Source: Tenacibaculum sp. 190524A02b (GTDB lineage Bacteria > Bacteroidota > Bacteroidia > Flavobacteriales > Flavobacteriaceae). From it: a stretch of 64,000 nt of DNA. The stretch is taken from contig NZ_OZ038525.1 of NCBI RefSeq assembly GCF_964036645.1, forward strand, positions 1,597,501 to 1,661,500, read 5' to 3'. The notes beneath the pieces are model-generated. The model had not been told where the DNA came from and did no database searches. It worked only from the letters and a program-made list of their open reading frames with translations. Below, one piece after another: positions 35,776 to 46,100 of this stretch (positions within the stretch are counted from its first letter, which is position 1; the number at the start of each line of letters is the position of its first letter). A program made the translations under genes and the position numbers.

Positions 35776-38700
35776 ATGAAATTAATTACTAATAAATACC
35801 TTTTCTTAGCCATAGGAATGGCAGTATTATTTCATGGAAGTAGTATTTTCTATACTCTAGAACAAAGTTACGATGCTCTAATACATTTATTTTTTGCTGA
35901 GCATTATGCGAATAACTGGCAAGAACCGTGGTCTTATAAATGGTATACAGGTTTTAGTACTATGGGCTATCCTCCTCTAGTACATCAAACATTAGCTATT
36001 TTATCATTTATAAGTGGTTTTAAGTTTGCTTTATTCAGTTTCACTTTTATTGTTATACTATTATTTGTTACAGGAGTCTATAGATTTAGTTTGTTAATTA
36101 CTTCAAATAAAAACCATGCTGGGTTTGCAGCTATTTTTGCTGTATTCTCTTCTGTTTTTATTGAAACACTTCATTTATTTGGTCAATTACCTTCTTTAAC
36201 TGGTATTGCTCTATTAATGCATTCTCTTCCTGAAACCTACAAATGGTTACGTACTAAAAAGCTTCGTTATTTATTTTCTTCGTTATCATTAATGAGTTTA
36301 ATAACCTGCTCACACCATGTTACTGCTATTTTTGGAATAGTATTTTTTATACTTCCTTTATTTGGTTTAGCAATTATGGACAACGCTAAAGCTAAAAAAG
36401 GTAATTATAAAAATATAGATTTATTGTTTTTTCTAAAGGAACTTTATAGATCATTAAAGCATACTCTCATATTTAGTTTCTCTTCCATCCTATTAATGAT
36501 TGTAAGTATATTACCTTACTGGATTAACATCAATAAAAATCCAATTACTCAAGTTCCTATTCCACACGGCTCTCGTGATAACTTTTTAGAAGTACTATCT
36601 TCTGGGTTGGTATTCTTCATTATTCCATACGGTGTAACTTTAGTTTTGTTACCTTATTTATTTTATCGCTTTTTTAGCAAAAGACTCCTTTTCTTTGGCA
36701 TCTCATTATCTATGCTATTTTTATTAGGAACTGGAGGTACAACTCCCCTACCAAAAATAATTTTAGGAGAAAATGCTTTTTCTATTTTAACTCTAGATCG
36801 TTTTAGCTTTTGGGCAGCTATTATGAGCTACCCTATAATGGGTGAATTTTTTTATCGCTTTATAAAAACTGACTATAAAGTATATTTACACAAAAAACTT
36901 GGTAAGTTTTATTATGTAACCTGTTTTCTATTATTAGGTAGCATACTTGTCTTTTTTGCCGTTTTTACTCTTAATATAGGAAAGTTTAGACCTTCACAGC
37001 CCAGAGCCATAAAAATGCTTCCTATTGTTAATTTTTTAAATCAAGATATGCATTACAAATGGCGTTATCTTACGTTAGGGTTTGGAGATCAAATGGCGTG
37101 GTTAGCTTCTCAAACACCTGCATTATCTGTAGATGGAAACTACCATTCTGCTAGACGATTACCTGAACTTACTACTAAAGCTGTTGAGCGCTTAGAAAAT
37201 TCAAAGTATAGAGGCTTTGAAGGAATCGGTTCCTTACAACAATTTTTAGCTAATCCTGAAAAGTTTAATTTAAAATATATTTTCTCAAATGATAAGTTTT
37301 ACGATCCTATCTTATTTTTAACAGGATGGGAAAAGATATCTTTATTAGAAAATGGTATCATAGTATGGGAAAAAAAGAATGTAAAACCTTTAGCTAATAT
37401 TCTTCCTAAAATTGACATTCCTTTGTATCAAAAATTAATTTGGTCTTTTTTCCCCATATCTATTTTATCTGTTAATATTGTCTGGTTTTTATTTTCTTTT
37501 TTATTTTTAAATCCTATTGTACTAAGTAAAAATAATATACAACCTACCTCTAAAGGTTTTTCTTTAGTATTACTTCCTTGGAATTTATTACTATTCTTTT
37601 TCTTTATATATGGAATGTATTTATTCTACATAGAAAATACAGTTCACTACTCTCCTAAAAATGTTGTAAAAGCGTATTATGACGCCTTAGACTTTAAACA
37701 ATTTACCAAAGCTCATTCGTATTTAGATGAAGATGTTGGTAAACCTTTAGATCAATTTATGCTAGAAATCTCTGTCTCTGATGGCTTATTAAGTTCTTAT
37801 GCCAAACTAGAAAATATTAATACTACCATTTTAAAGAAAAAAGAGGACACCATTTTTATTAAAGCTAAAACCAAATGGATTACCCCTTTAGAAATAGTAA
37901 ATAAAAACACTATTATTAAAACTATTAAAAAGAAAAATAAATGGGTTATCATTCCAGAAAAGGCAAGCACCTATAAACCTTCTAATCAGTTTTTCAATAC
38001 TACTGAAACCATATTTTATAATCAAGGAAGGCGAAAAATTACAACCCAACAAACACATCATGAAGATATTTTACCACAACCAATAGCATATATATATCAG
38101 GCTAAACTAATAAAAAAGGACAATCAATATCATATAATTGGAGAGCTTCAAAATATTGATTATTTTCCTTCAGCTATTAGCTTAAAAGCTATACTATATG
38201 ATGAAAATAATGTAGAATTGGCTTCCTACAGCTCTAAGTTTGAAAATAAACATTATTTAAACCCTTTTGAAAAAACTGTTTTTAAGATTGATTTTGAAGA
38301 AATTGCCTGGATCAACTCAAATAAAAATAAATTAAGTTTTAATCCTAAAGAGTTTCATGCTAAACGCTTTAAACAAACTCCTACAAAATTTGTGCTACAT
38401 GTAAGTACAACCGTAGCTACTAAAAACTTATATCAACAGGTACAAATTAATGATTTGAATACTTCTAAGAATAAAATTACGGGTATGCTTTTTAATGCAG
38501 GAAACAAAGAAGTTACCATTCCACAACTATTGATTCCTTACTATGAAAATGATACTTTACATTGGGTAGATCATTTGTTTTTAAAAGAAAGTATTCGACC
38601 ACATAGAAAAGGTTTTTTTGAATATGTACCTGTCCAAAAACATAATGTGAAAACTATTACAAGTACCACTAATAATTGTTATGTAAATGGTATTCAAAAT

Positions 38701-38817
38701 GAAGAAGGAACCTTTGATAGATTAGATGGCTTTAACTTTGAAAAGAATAAAGCTATTATGTTACAAAACAATAATTTTAAACTAAAGTTTCAAGTCATTA
38801 ACTTTATAGGTAATTAA
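35776..38817 (+). CDS. Large GT-C-like membrane protein (6-pyruvoyl-tetrahydropterin synthase-related)
   Basis: 1013 residues. About 11 membrane helices occupy residues 1-400 and two more lie near 555-625. The first periplasmic loop has acidic and aromatic residues typical of GT-C glycosyltransferases (QSYDALIHLFFAEHYANNW, WYTGFSTMGYPPLVHQT), and matches the family historically called PTPS-related membrane protein. The soluble C-terminal ~390 residues are beta-rich and unassigned. A role in glycan polymerisation or transfer at the membrane is likely. The next genes, a lipoprotein and a glycoside hydrolase, follow after 5 and 3 bp, so this is one operon. Confidence 0.75.
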   Translation: MKLITNKYLFLAIGMAVLFHGSSIFYTLEQSYDALIHLFFAEHYANNWQEPWSYKWYTGFSTMGYPPLVHQTLAILSFISGFKFALFSFTFIVILLFVTGVYRFSLLITSNKNHAGFAAIFAVFSSVFIETLHLFGQLPSLTGIALLMHSLPETYKWLRTKKLRYLFSSLSLMSLITCSHHVTAIFGIVFFILPLFGLAIMDNAKAKKGNYKNIDLLFFLKELYRSLKHTLIFSFSSILLMIVSILPYWININKNPITQVPIPHGSRDNFLEVLSSGLVFFIIPYGVTLVLLPYLFYRFFSKRLLFFGISLSMLFLLGTGGTTPLPKIILGENAFSILTLDRFSFWAAIMSYPIMGEFFYRFIKTDYKVYLHKKLGKFYYVTCFLLLGSILVFFAVFTLNIGKFRPSQPRAIKMLPIVNFLNQDMHYKWRYLTLGFGDQMAWLASQTPALSVDGNYHSARRLPELTTKAVERLENSKYRGFEGIGSLQQFLANPEKFNLKYIFSNDKFYDPILFLTGWEKISLLENGIIVWEKKNVKPLANILPKIDIPLYQKLIWSFFPISILSVNIVWFLFSFLFLNPIVLSKNNIQPTSKGFSLVLLPWNLLLFFFFIYGMYLFYIENTVHYSPKNVVKAYYDALDFKQFTKAHSYLDEDVGKPLDQFMLEISVSDGLLSSYAKLENINTTILKKKEDTIFIKAKTKWITPLEIVNKNTIIKTIKKKNKWVIIPEKASTYKPSNQFFNTTETIFYNQGRRKITTQQTHHEDILPQPIAYIYQAKLIKKDNQYHIIGELQNIDYFPSAISLKAILYDENNVELASYSSKFENKHYLNPFEKTVFKIDFEEIAWINSNKNKLSFNPKEFHAKRFKQTPTKFVLHVSTTVATKNLYQQVQINDLNTSKNKITGMLFNAGNKEVTIPQLLIPYYENDTLHWVDHLFLKESIRPHRKGFFEYVPVQKHNVKTITSTTNNCYVNGIQNEEGTFDRLDGFNFEKNKAIMLQNNNFKLKFQVINFIGN

Positions 38818-38822
38818 ACACT

Positions 38823-39767
38823 ATGAGATTAATTGTTATCCTTTTATACATAACACTGCTTCTTTCTTGCAAGAAAGAAAAAGAAACTGGTTTTATACAA
38901 AAAAACGTTCATAATTCTTTTTCATGGATTTATAAACCTGATACTTTATTTGCCAGTAATAAAATTTTTTTAAGTGCTAAAACAAACATTCCTAAAAACA
39001 ATCTTCTGCTTTTTATTAGTAATGATTATGGTAACTCAATTATAAAACCTATAGTTAATGGGGAAACAGCTACTTTTAATCTTCCTAAATCTTTCTCCAA
39101 TATTTCTGGTTTTCTTACTTATTCACTTGTATCAAATAAGACAATTTTAGAAAAAGGTAATTTAATTATAAAACCATTAAATAAAACTAACTTATTAGAA
39201 ACCTATTGCGGCCCACCTTACCTAGTAGCCTCTGAAGATGATTTTGCCATGCTAGTAGTGATTCCAATGGATATTTACGACAATCCTAATAAAAATGATT
39301 ATTACTCGGTTGAGACCTATAGAAATAAATCAACTAAGAAATTAATAAAACATAATGAATTATTAGCTTACAACAACATATATAGTAGAATTAAAAAAGG
39401 GAAACTGTTTACTCAAGCTTATACAGATTCTATTCAATCAAAATTATTAGAAATAACTGTTTTGTCTAACAACCCTACTAATTTTTCAATTGACTTTGAT
39501 AGAAATACTAGTCTAGCAGATGGAAAAGAGTTAACCACCTTAAAAACATCCATTATTAAAGATCAGTACAACAATATAATAGAAAACGGAACTCTTGTTA
39601 GTTTTTATCTAACATTTGGTAATACTCATATGAAAGCCTATGGGAAAACCAATAATGGTATTGCTATTTCACAGTTTGTTCATCCTTCAAAAAAAAGGAC
39701 CTATACAGTTCAAGCTTTTGTAGAAGGTTTTGCCTCTAGCAACAAATTAACAATCACTTATAATTAA
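38823..39767 (+). CDS. Lipoprotein of the glycan operon
   Basis: 314 residues. A short signal peptide with a lipobox (LLLSC, Cys16) predicts lipid anchoring. The rest is beta-rich with an Ig-like C-terminal part (TTLKTSIIKDQYNNIIENGT, a bacterial Ig-like invasin-type strand pattern). No catalytic motif is seen. Packed between the GT-C-like protein and the GH5-like protein, it probably acts with them in export or anchoring of the polymer. Confidence 0.75.
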   Translation: MRLIVILLYITLLLSCKKEKETGFIQKNVHNSFSWIYKPDTLFASNKIFLSAKTNIPKNNLLLFISNDYGNSIIKPIVNGETATFNLPKSFSNISGFLTYSLVSNKTILEKGNLIIKPLNKTNLLETYCGPPYLVASEDDFAMLVVIPMDIYDNPNKNDYYSVETYRNKSTKKLIKHNELLAYNNIYSRIKKGKLFTQAYTDSIQSKLLEITVLSNNPTNFSIDFDRNTSLADGKELTTLKTSIIKDQYNNIIENGTLVSFYLTFGNTHMKAYGKTNNGIAISQFVHPSKKRTYTVQAFVEGFASSNKLTITYN

Positions 39768-39770
39768 GTT

Positions 39771-41291
39771 ATGAAAAAACATCAATTAATAAAACAAGTA
39801 CTTATTATCCTATTGTTTATAACAGTGAACTTAGGCTTCATTAGTTTAATTTCTAAAATTTATTATGAATTCAACTCGGGTGCTGACAGAAGTAAATTAT
39901 TACATATTAACCTCAAAGAAAACACCTATTATATACCTAAAACTACTATTAAAGCAACCAATACTAGAGGAAGAAAACTCAATAAAGAAAATATAAAGGA
40001 TATACATAATGATTATATTAAAAGTTGGTATGTAAGAAAATATGCACTACAAAACAATAACCATAAAGCTATTGAGGATTTTTATACCGATTCTGCTCAA
40101 GTAAAAATTCAAAAAATTATTACAAATAATAGCCGTGATTCTATAAATATTCATTCTACCTCTATTCAACACAATATTAACATTGACTTTTTTTCGGAAG
40201 ATGGACAAGTTGTTTATTTAAATGATAAAGCTGTTCAGGAAAAAACTTTTTTTTATCAAAATCAGAAACTCTATTACCAACAAGAAACTACTAAAAACTA
40301 TAAAGCTGTTTTATTATTAGAAGATGGCTTTTGGAGAATTAGACATATCGTTAGTGATAGTGTATATAAAACCGAACAACCAAAAACTCAATTAAAAAAA
40401 ATTAATTTTAAAATTAAAGGGATTAATTATTACCCACAAAACACGCCTTGGTTTGATTTTTGGCATAAATATGATAGTCTTGTTGTACAAAAAGATTTAA
40501 AAATAATTAAAGATTTAAAATTAAATACTGTTCGAATATTTATTCCTTATGAAGTTTTTGGTAAAGAAAAAGTAGCTCCTCAAAAACTCAAACATTTGAT
40601 AACAACACTTAATATTGCCCATAATCTAAACTTAAAAGTTATTATTACTTTTTTTGACTTTTATAGTAATTACCAAGTTTTAGATTACACTCTTTGTGAT
40701 AGACATGTAGAAAGTATTATTAAAAAAATTAAAAAGCACCCAGCTATTTTACAATATGATATAAAAAACGAACCTAATTTAGATTTTAAAATTCATTCAA
40801 AACACAAAGTAATCAACTGGTTAAGCTTTATCGTAGAAAGAGTACGTTATTATGATCCAAATACTCCCATTACCATTGGATGGGGTAATGCAGATTCTGC
40901 CTATTTATTAAATGATAAAGTTGATATTATCTCTTTTCATTTTTACAAAAAGTTAAAAGAGTTCAAAACTGACTATACTAAGTTAAAAGAAAAAGTATAT
41001 AAACCTATTGTTGTACAAGAATTTGGTAAACATTCTTATAACAGTATTTTTAACTTATTTAGTCATTCTGAAAAAAAACAAGCTAACTATCATAAAAAAA
41101 TGCAACAATATTTTAAAGAACTTAACGTTGAACACTTTGTCAGTTGGACACTTTATGATTTTCCACATATTGATAGTGCTATTTTTGGGCGACTTCCGTA
41201 TAAAATTGGTCCTCAAAAAAATTATGGGTTTATTAATGTGAAAGGAAAGTTTAAGCAAGCAACTAAATACATAACCAATATTCCAGATTAA
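39771..41291 (+). CDS. GH5-like TIM-barrel glycoside hydrolase
   Basis: 506 residues. One N-terminal membrane helix (about 7-29) acts as anchor or signal. Residues 60-200 are an unassigned domain. The C-terminal TIM barrel (about 205-500) carries the clan GH-A pattern: general acid Glu334 in KNEPN and nucleophile Glu417 in VVQEFGKHS, plus RIFIPYEVFG and VSWTLYDFPH. It probably trims or releases the polysaccharide made by the upstream membrane protein. Sugar specificity cannot be read from sequence. Confidence 0.82.
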   Translation: MKKHQLIKQVLIILLFITVNLGFISLISKIYYEFNSGADRSKLLHINLKENTYYIPKTTIKATNTRGRKLNKENIKDIHNDYIKSWYVRKYALQNNNHKAIEDFYTDSAQVKIQKIITNNSRDSINIHSTSIQHNINIDFFSEDGQVVYLNDKAVQEKTFFYQNQKLYYQQETTKNYKAVLLLEDGFWRIRHIVSDSVYKTEQPKTQLKKINFKIKGINYYPQNTPWFDFWHKYDSLVVQKDLKIIKDLKLNTVRIFIPYEVFGKEKVAPQKLKHLITTLNIAHNLNLKVIITFFDFYSNYQVLDYTLCDRHVESIIKKIKKHPAILQYDIKNEPNLDFKIHSKHKVINWLSFIVERVRYYDPNTPITIGWGNADSAYLLNDKVDIISFHFYKKLKEFKTDYTKLKEKVYKPIVVQEFGKHSYNSIFNLFSHSEKKQANYHKKMQQYFKELNVEHFVSWTLYDFPHIDSAIFGRLPYKIGPQKNYGFINVKGKFKQATKYITNIPD

Positions 41292-41323
41292 ATTAATTTG
41301 TTAAAAGAAGCAAAACTAAATAC

Positions 41324-41354
41324 TTGTACGCTTTTTTTCTTTTATATACTTTTG
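41324..41354 (+). promoter_or_regulatory. Promoter of the DUF6787-like gene, possibly leaderless
   Basis: TTG (41324-41326), 20-bp spacer, perfect -7 box TACTTTTG (41347-41354). The ATG is only 4 bp further on, so transcription would start at or next to the start codon. Confidence 0.6.
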
Positions 41355-41358
41355 CGCC

Positions 41359-41664
41359 ATGGAAAAATTAAAACAACGTTGGGGAATCAATAACAACTTA
41401 GATATAGTTGCCATATTAATTGTTTTTGCTATTAATGGTTCTTTTGCTGCTTGGGTTGCTAAACCAATTACAGCTTATTTTGGGCTTTCACCTGAAACTA
41501 TGTCTCCTTGGATTTATTGGCCTTTACGTATTTTACTTATTTTTCCTATTTATCAAACAACACTTCCTATTGTTGGTTGGCTTTTTGGTCAATTTAAATT
41601 CTTCTGGGAATTTGAAAAAAAATTTCTTAGTCGTCTTGGTTTTGGGTTTCTTTTTAAAAAATAA
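41359..41664 (+). CDS. Small membrane protein, DUF6787-like
   Basis: 101 residues with two or three predicted membrane helices (about 15-35, 50-75). The sequence (LKQRWGINNNLDIVAILIVF, PWIYWPLRILLIFPIYQTTL, FGQFKFFWEFEKKFLSRLGF) matches a widespread Bacteroidota family without known function. It has its own promoter and is not part of the glycan operon. Confidence 0.8.
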   Translation: MEKLKQRWGINNNLDIVAILIVFAINGSFAAWVAKPITAYFGLSPETMSPWIYWPLRILLIFPIYQTTLPIVGWLFGQFKFFWEFEKKFLSRLGFGFLFKK

Positions 41665-41877
41665 CTCTATTTACCTATAGGCTATTGATTACCTCACTAT
41701 AACTCGCTTTACCATAATTAACCTTAGCTCTTTTATTAGCTATACTATTTTACCTTATTTACATATTTCAAGTGTTTTTTTATCTTCAATTATTTTATTT
41801 AAAAGCTAAAACACCTACTCCAAACAACACATAAAAAACTAACAATCAAAACATTAAAAATATTTTATTTTTAAAAC

Positions 41878-41962
41878 TAGGGTTAATGAGTATAAAAAAT
41901 AGGGTTCTTACGTAGTTATACTCTAGGGTTTTTACTTATTGTACCGTTAATTATATCATCTT
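41878..41962 (+). promoter_or_regulatory. Triple TAGGGTT motif in a gene-poor region
   Basis: AGGGTT occurs at 41879, 41901 and 41935. The last one has CCGTTAATTATA exactly 15 bp after AGGG, close to the TAGGG-N15-YTGT motif. It may drive a short transcript ending at the terminator at 42016-42047. The rest of 41665-42011 shows nothing else. Confidence 0.3.
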
Positions 41963-42011
41963 AAATTGCAGTGTGTTTGGATAGTTATCAAACATAGTAT
42001 ATAGTAGTAGG

Positions 42012-42305
42012 TTATAAAAAGGTTCTTGTAAAAGGGAACCTTTTTTTATATAGAAAAAATAATAATTTTTCCTTTATATATTGCATCAGTTTACTTACTG
42101 AAATATGAGATGGAACAGAAACAAATAAGTGCACATGATCAATGGATACATATCCTTTTATTGTTTCTACTTCATTTACTTTACACACTTCTCGTATCAA
42201 TTCGCGAACTCTCCTTTCAGTATCTTTTTTCAATATTTTGTTATCCAAACTAAATGATATTTAATATCATAAACCCGTATGAGATGTTTTTCGATAACGT
42301 TGCAT
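42012..42305 (-). pseudogene. IS200/IS605-family TnpA transposase remnant
   Basis: Minus-strand reading starts MQRYRKTSHT at 42305. After an extra G it continues as VYDIKYHLVWITKY in the next frame, meets a stop, and after another shift reads RRVRELIREVCKVNEVETIK and GYVSIDHVHLFVSVPS. This is the TnpA signature with the HxH metal pair (HVH). The C-terminus with the catalytic Tyr helix is missing; the end runs into the terminator-like repeat. Non-functional. Confidence 0.85.
42016..42047. terminator. Terminator with AAAAAGGTTC stem
   Basis: 10-bp stem AAAAAGGTTC / GAACCTTTTT (42016-42025 and 42036-42045) with T-runs on both sides. The preceding TAGTAGTAGG and the stem resemble the two repeats around 60.8 and 61.95 kb. 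Confidence 0.65.
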
Positions 42306-42332
42306 AAAATAAAGATAATCAAACTAAAGTCT

Positions 42333-42346
42333 TCGCCTAAAGGCGA
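42333..42346. mobile_element. Likely left-end hairpin of the IS200/IS605 remnant
   Basis: TCGCCTAAAGGCGA is a 6-bp palindromic hairpin located just upstream of the tnpA remnant. Subterminal hairpins of this kind mark the ends of IS200/IS605 elements. Confidence 0.5.
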
Positions 42347-42371
42347 GGGATTTTCTCCCATTTCCCGAATT

Positions 42372-42555
42372 TGAAATTAAAAGTAGGATTTACCTTTTAT
42401 TAATTGTTTACAAAAACTGTTAATAAATTATAACAAAAAAAAGAAACATAGCAAACTTTTTTAAACAAAAAAAACAATTTCATGAAAAACAATAACCTAA
42501 TTAAAAACAAAGAAACTTTAAGAAGATGGGGAGCCTTTGCTCTTTCGTTACTAAA
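42372..42555 (+). repeat. Direct repeat: upstream copy of the Rhs toxin gene 5' end
   Basis: This segment repeats the promoter, leader and first codons of the toxin gene found again at 42960-43145, 591 bp downstream. The coding part is identical for about 69 bp and the upstream part is nearly so (GTAGGATTTACC here, GTAGGGTTTACC there). Confidence 0.9.
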
Positions 42556-42577
42556 TAATCTAAGACACTCTACATGA
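42482..42577 (+). pseudogene. Truncated duplicate of the Rhs toxin start
   Basis: ATG at 42482 gives 23 codons identical to the toxin N-terminus (MKNNNLIKNKETLRRWGAFA...) and then diverges to LNNLRHST and a stop. It is the remnant of an older toxin copy or of a recombination event. The stretch 42578-42955 after it shows no gene or recognisable signal. Confidence 0.85.
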
Positions 42578-42959
42578 TTTAACTTCCTATTTTAAAAGAG
42601 CAAAATTAATTTACTTCATACTCTTTTCATTTATTTTCCTAATTCTTTACAAACTTAAAGTATAAATAGGCTTTATTTCAATATAAAGTTATTATGTAAA
42701 AATAGATTAGAATGCAAACACTTACTTGCCTCTCTCCCCTTATTAAACACCTCACCCTCAAACTATAACTTTTATTAACTTCAATATATTCGTTACAGTC
42801 AACAACATCAACATACTTCGTACAAAACACTTTCCATTACACTGCATTTTCAATCTTATTTTTACAAAAATTAACAAACCTTCACAAAGCACTAATTTAC
42901 AAACCTTTAAAAACAACTCTCCTTAACACTTACATTTTTCTTTAACTCTATATAAAAAG

Positions 42960-43145
42960 TTAAAAGTAGGGTTTACCTTTTATTAATTGTTTATAAAAAC
43001 TGTTAATCAATTATAAATTAAAACAAAAAAAAAACATAGTAAACTTTTATTTAAGCAAAAACAAATAATTTCATGAAAAACAATAACCTAATTAAAAACA
43101 AAGAAACTTTAAGAAGATGGGGAGCCTTTGCTCTTTCGTTGCTCA
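42960..43145 (+). repeat. Direct repeat: Rhs toxin gene 5' end, intact copy
   Basis: Second copy of the 5' repeat. It includes GTAGGG (42967-42972), 15 bp, TTGTTTATA (from 42988), then the leader and start codon at 43073. The motif probably forms the promoter region of the toxin gene. Confidence 0.85.
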
Positions 43146-46100
43146 TCTTTTTAGGTAATGCACCTGCCTCCTATGCTAATGCATATGCACAAAAACAGAT
43201 GCTTACCTCACAACAAACATTACAACAAAAAACAGGAGCATTACCTGTAAATCAATTAGATTTAGGTACTGGTAATGTTACTTTACAAGAATCTTTATTA
43301 GCTGTAGAAGGCTACCAAGCAACTATTTCCTATAACAGTGAAGGAGTAGCACAAAAGGCTGCTACCTGGAATCGTTCACAAAAACAAGGTACTTTAGGAC
43401 TAGGTTGGGAATACCCTGAAAACAGAATCATACGATTAACCCAACAAACTGGTACTTTAGAAGATGATAAATATTTACTTTACAATCAAGGAGCCACCTA
43501 TCCGCTTCTTTTTATAGAACAAAGCAATAACGAAAAAACTTATAGAATTGCTAAAAAGCACAATTGGATTGTAAAATACCATACTACCAATAAGCAATGG
43601 CGTTTATTTATGCCTGATGGGCAAATTTACATTTATGGGGATGGTTCGTTTACTCAACACCATGCTAATAGTAATGAATACAATGTAAAATGGGGAAACT
43701 GGATTGGTAGTTCAGTAGATCCTACCAATCAAACTAAATTCCCTATATCCTATAATCTTTCAGCTATTGAAGATATTTATGGAGAACAAGTAAAGTTTTT
43801 TTACCAAACTACTAGTGAAAATGTTGGGCGTAGTGGTAGAACTCATACACGTGCTTCTTATTTAGCTAAAGTAGAAGGGCTTCGTGGTAAAACATTAAAC
43901 TATAGTTATCAAAAAAAGGAGGCTTTTGAATATAGTGATCCACATACTGAAAATGGAGAATCGGGTACTGATAACGATAGAGATGCCTACCAAGAACGTT
44001 ATGAAGATAGATACCTAAGTGTGATTACACTTAAGAACAGAAAAGACCAACAGATAAAAAAAATAAACCTTGAATATACCTTTTTAAACAAAGGTACAGA
44101 ACTACAAAAAAGACTGTTAAAAGGTGTTCATTATCTAGATGCTAAGGATGATCCTTATATGCCTGCTAAAACTTTTGATTATTTTGGAACCAATACTACT
44201 GATGGCGTAAAAGCTGGGCTTACTAAAGCAGAAACTCAATTATACAATGCTACTAACGGAGCACTATTTGGAGCTATTAAGCAAGAAAACATGCCTGAAG
44301 GTGTTAGCTATGCCTTTCAATATGGAAAACAAAAAATAAAAGGAGCTAGTAAAACCTTACCTATTACTTTTCCTAAAGCACCTTTTAATGATAAATATGA
44401 AGTGACTTCTCGTTGGAGTGCTCCTGAATTATTTTATGGAAATGATTATGTAGTAGCTATTTTTGAATCGCAGGATTTAACTCAACGAAAAAGTCATGTA
44501 AAAGTATACCAATGGATTGGAGATCGTTGGAACGAACAAGATTTAGGTCCTTTTAACGGCTATTTTTATGATAAATATCCAGCTAAAGATCAATACTCAA
44601 AAAGTATACTTAAACAAGCCAAAGGAAAATTATTTGACGCTTTGGAACAAACACCTGGAGGACAAGGTTTAAAAGGCATTATGAATGCGTTAAATGATGG
44701 GTTTTCTGACATGGGAAAAACTTTATATAGAACCGGTGATGATTTAGCACATGGAAAAGTAGGTAAAGCTATTAAAGATTGGTTTGAAGGAGAAGCTAAA
44801 TTAATAGAAGATATAGTACTAGATATTGCCGCTTCTATTGAAAAAGAAGCAGAAGAATTAGTTGGTTTAGCCATTGAAATTTTCGGTAATAAGGAGGAGA
44901 AATTTATTGTAGACCAAAAAAAACTGTATGAAGCTCGTCAAAAAGATGCAGCTAACAACCCAAGAAAACAATACCATGTTGTTTTACAAGATGACTTCTT
45001 TGCTTTAACTACTTCTTTCGGAGGTTCTGAAGTAAACATTATTCAAAAAAACAAACTAGTACCTGGTACTTGGAATAACATTTCTAAAAGAGCTAACCTT
45101 ACCAGTAAATTCTTCTCTTTTGAGTCAGGAACAAACTTTGTTGCTTTATTAGATGAGCTTACGGATTTTCTTTACATCTATACTTGGGACGGTTTAGTTT
45201 GGAATATTGAAATGACTAAACTAAATGCCAACTTTAACAATACCATTGCTTTTAAACAAGGCAAGGATGCTTTAGAAAATGCTTTTGATGGGGTATTTAA
45301 TGCACCTGAAAATGAAGAAAACAGATTAGACCATCGTTCTGCTATTACTGCCAAGAACAATATGATTTTAGCCGTAGTTACAGACTCACAAGGTACCAAT
45401 GCAGAAATCACCATTTTCCATCATGATGAAAATAGGAATTGGACAACTAATGGACAACAAATTAACAAAAAAGCAGCGGCAGCTAAAACTATTAACCTTC
45501 ATAATGCTATGGCTGAAAAATTATCTGCTATTATGGGGCGTGATGGTAAGTTAGATATTAAAATGGGGAATAGTTTTGCTGTTTTACAAACCTATGATAA
45601 CCTTGACGAAAATATTCCTGACGCAAGCGACATTCCTTTGATTGGAAACCTAATCAGTAGTTTTGTTCCTGATATGAAAAAAATTAACATGACCTATGGG
45701 ATTACATGGGATGAAAATTTTGAAAACATTAACCTAGAGTTTCTGCATGCTGCTGCTGGACAAACTGGTGTGGAAAGCTTTGTGGTAGGTAATGTAATTA
45801 ATAAAATTGGAAAAGCACATAACTTATTAGTAGGCTCTAATAATGCATTGGATCCTGAAGATGGTAAAAATTATGCCTTTCGTTATGATGGAAACCAGTT
45901 TTTAGGTAAACAATTCTCTTCTCCTTACTATACAAGTGGGTTTGCAAATGATGTGGTAAGCACTTTAACAGAAAGCGATGACAAAGCTTTTAAAACGCCT
46001 CAATTTTATCAATACGACCCTAATACTAATGACTGGACTTTAATTAACAAGGCTTCTCAAGAACAAATTGCGGCTCCTGAATTTGTAGATGAAGCTATTA

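Noticed and set aside
41669-41754. ATTTACCTATAGG and ATTACCTCACTATA, similar to the operator halves
   Set aside because: The spacing is 19 bp, the second half is poor, and no terminator or gene follows at the right distance.
42482-42577. Short peptide gene upstream of the Rhs toxin
   Set aside because: It is an exact copy of the toxin start that breaks off after 23 codons, so a truncated duplicate explains it better.
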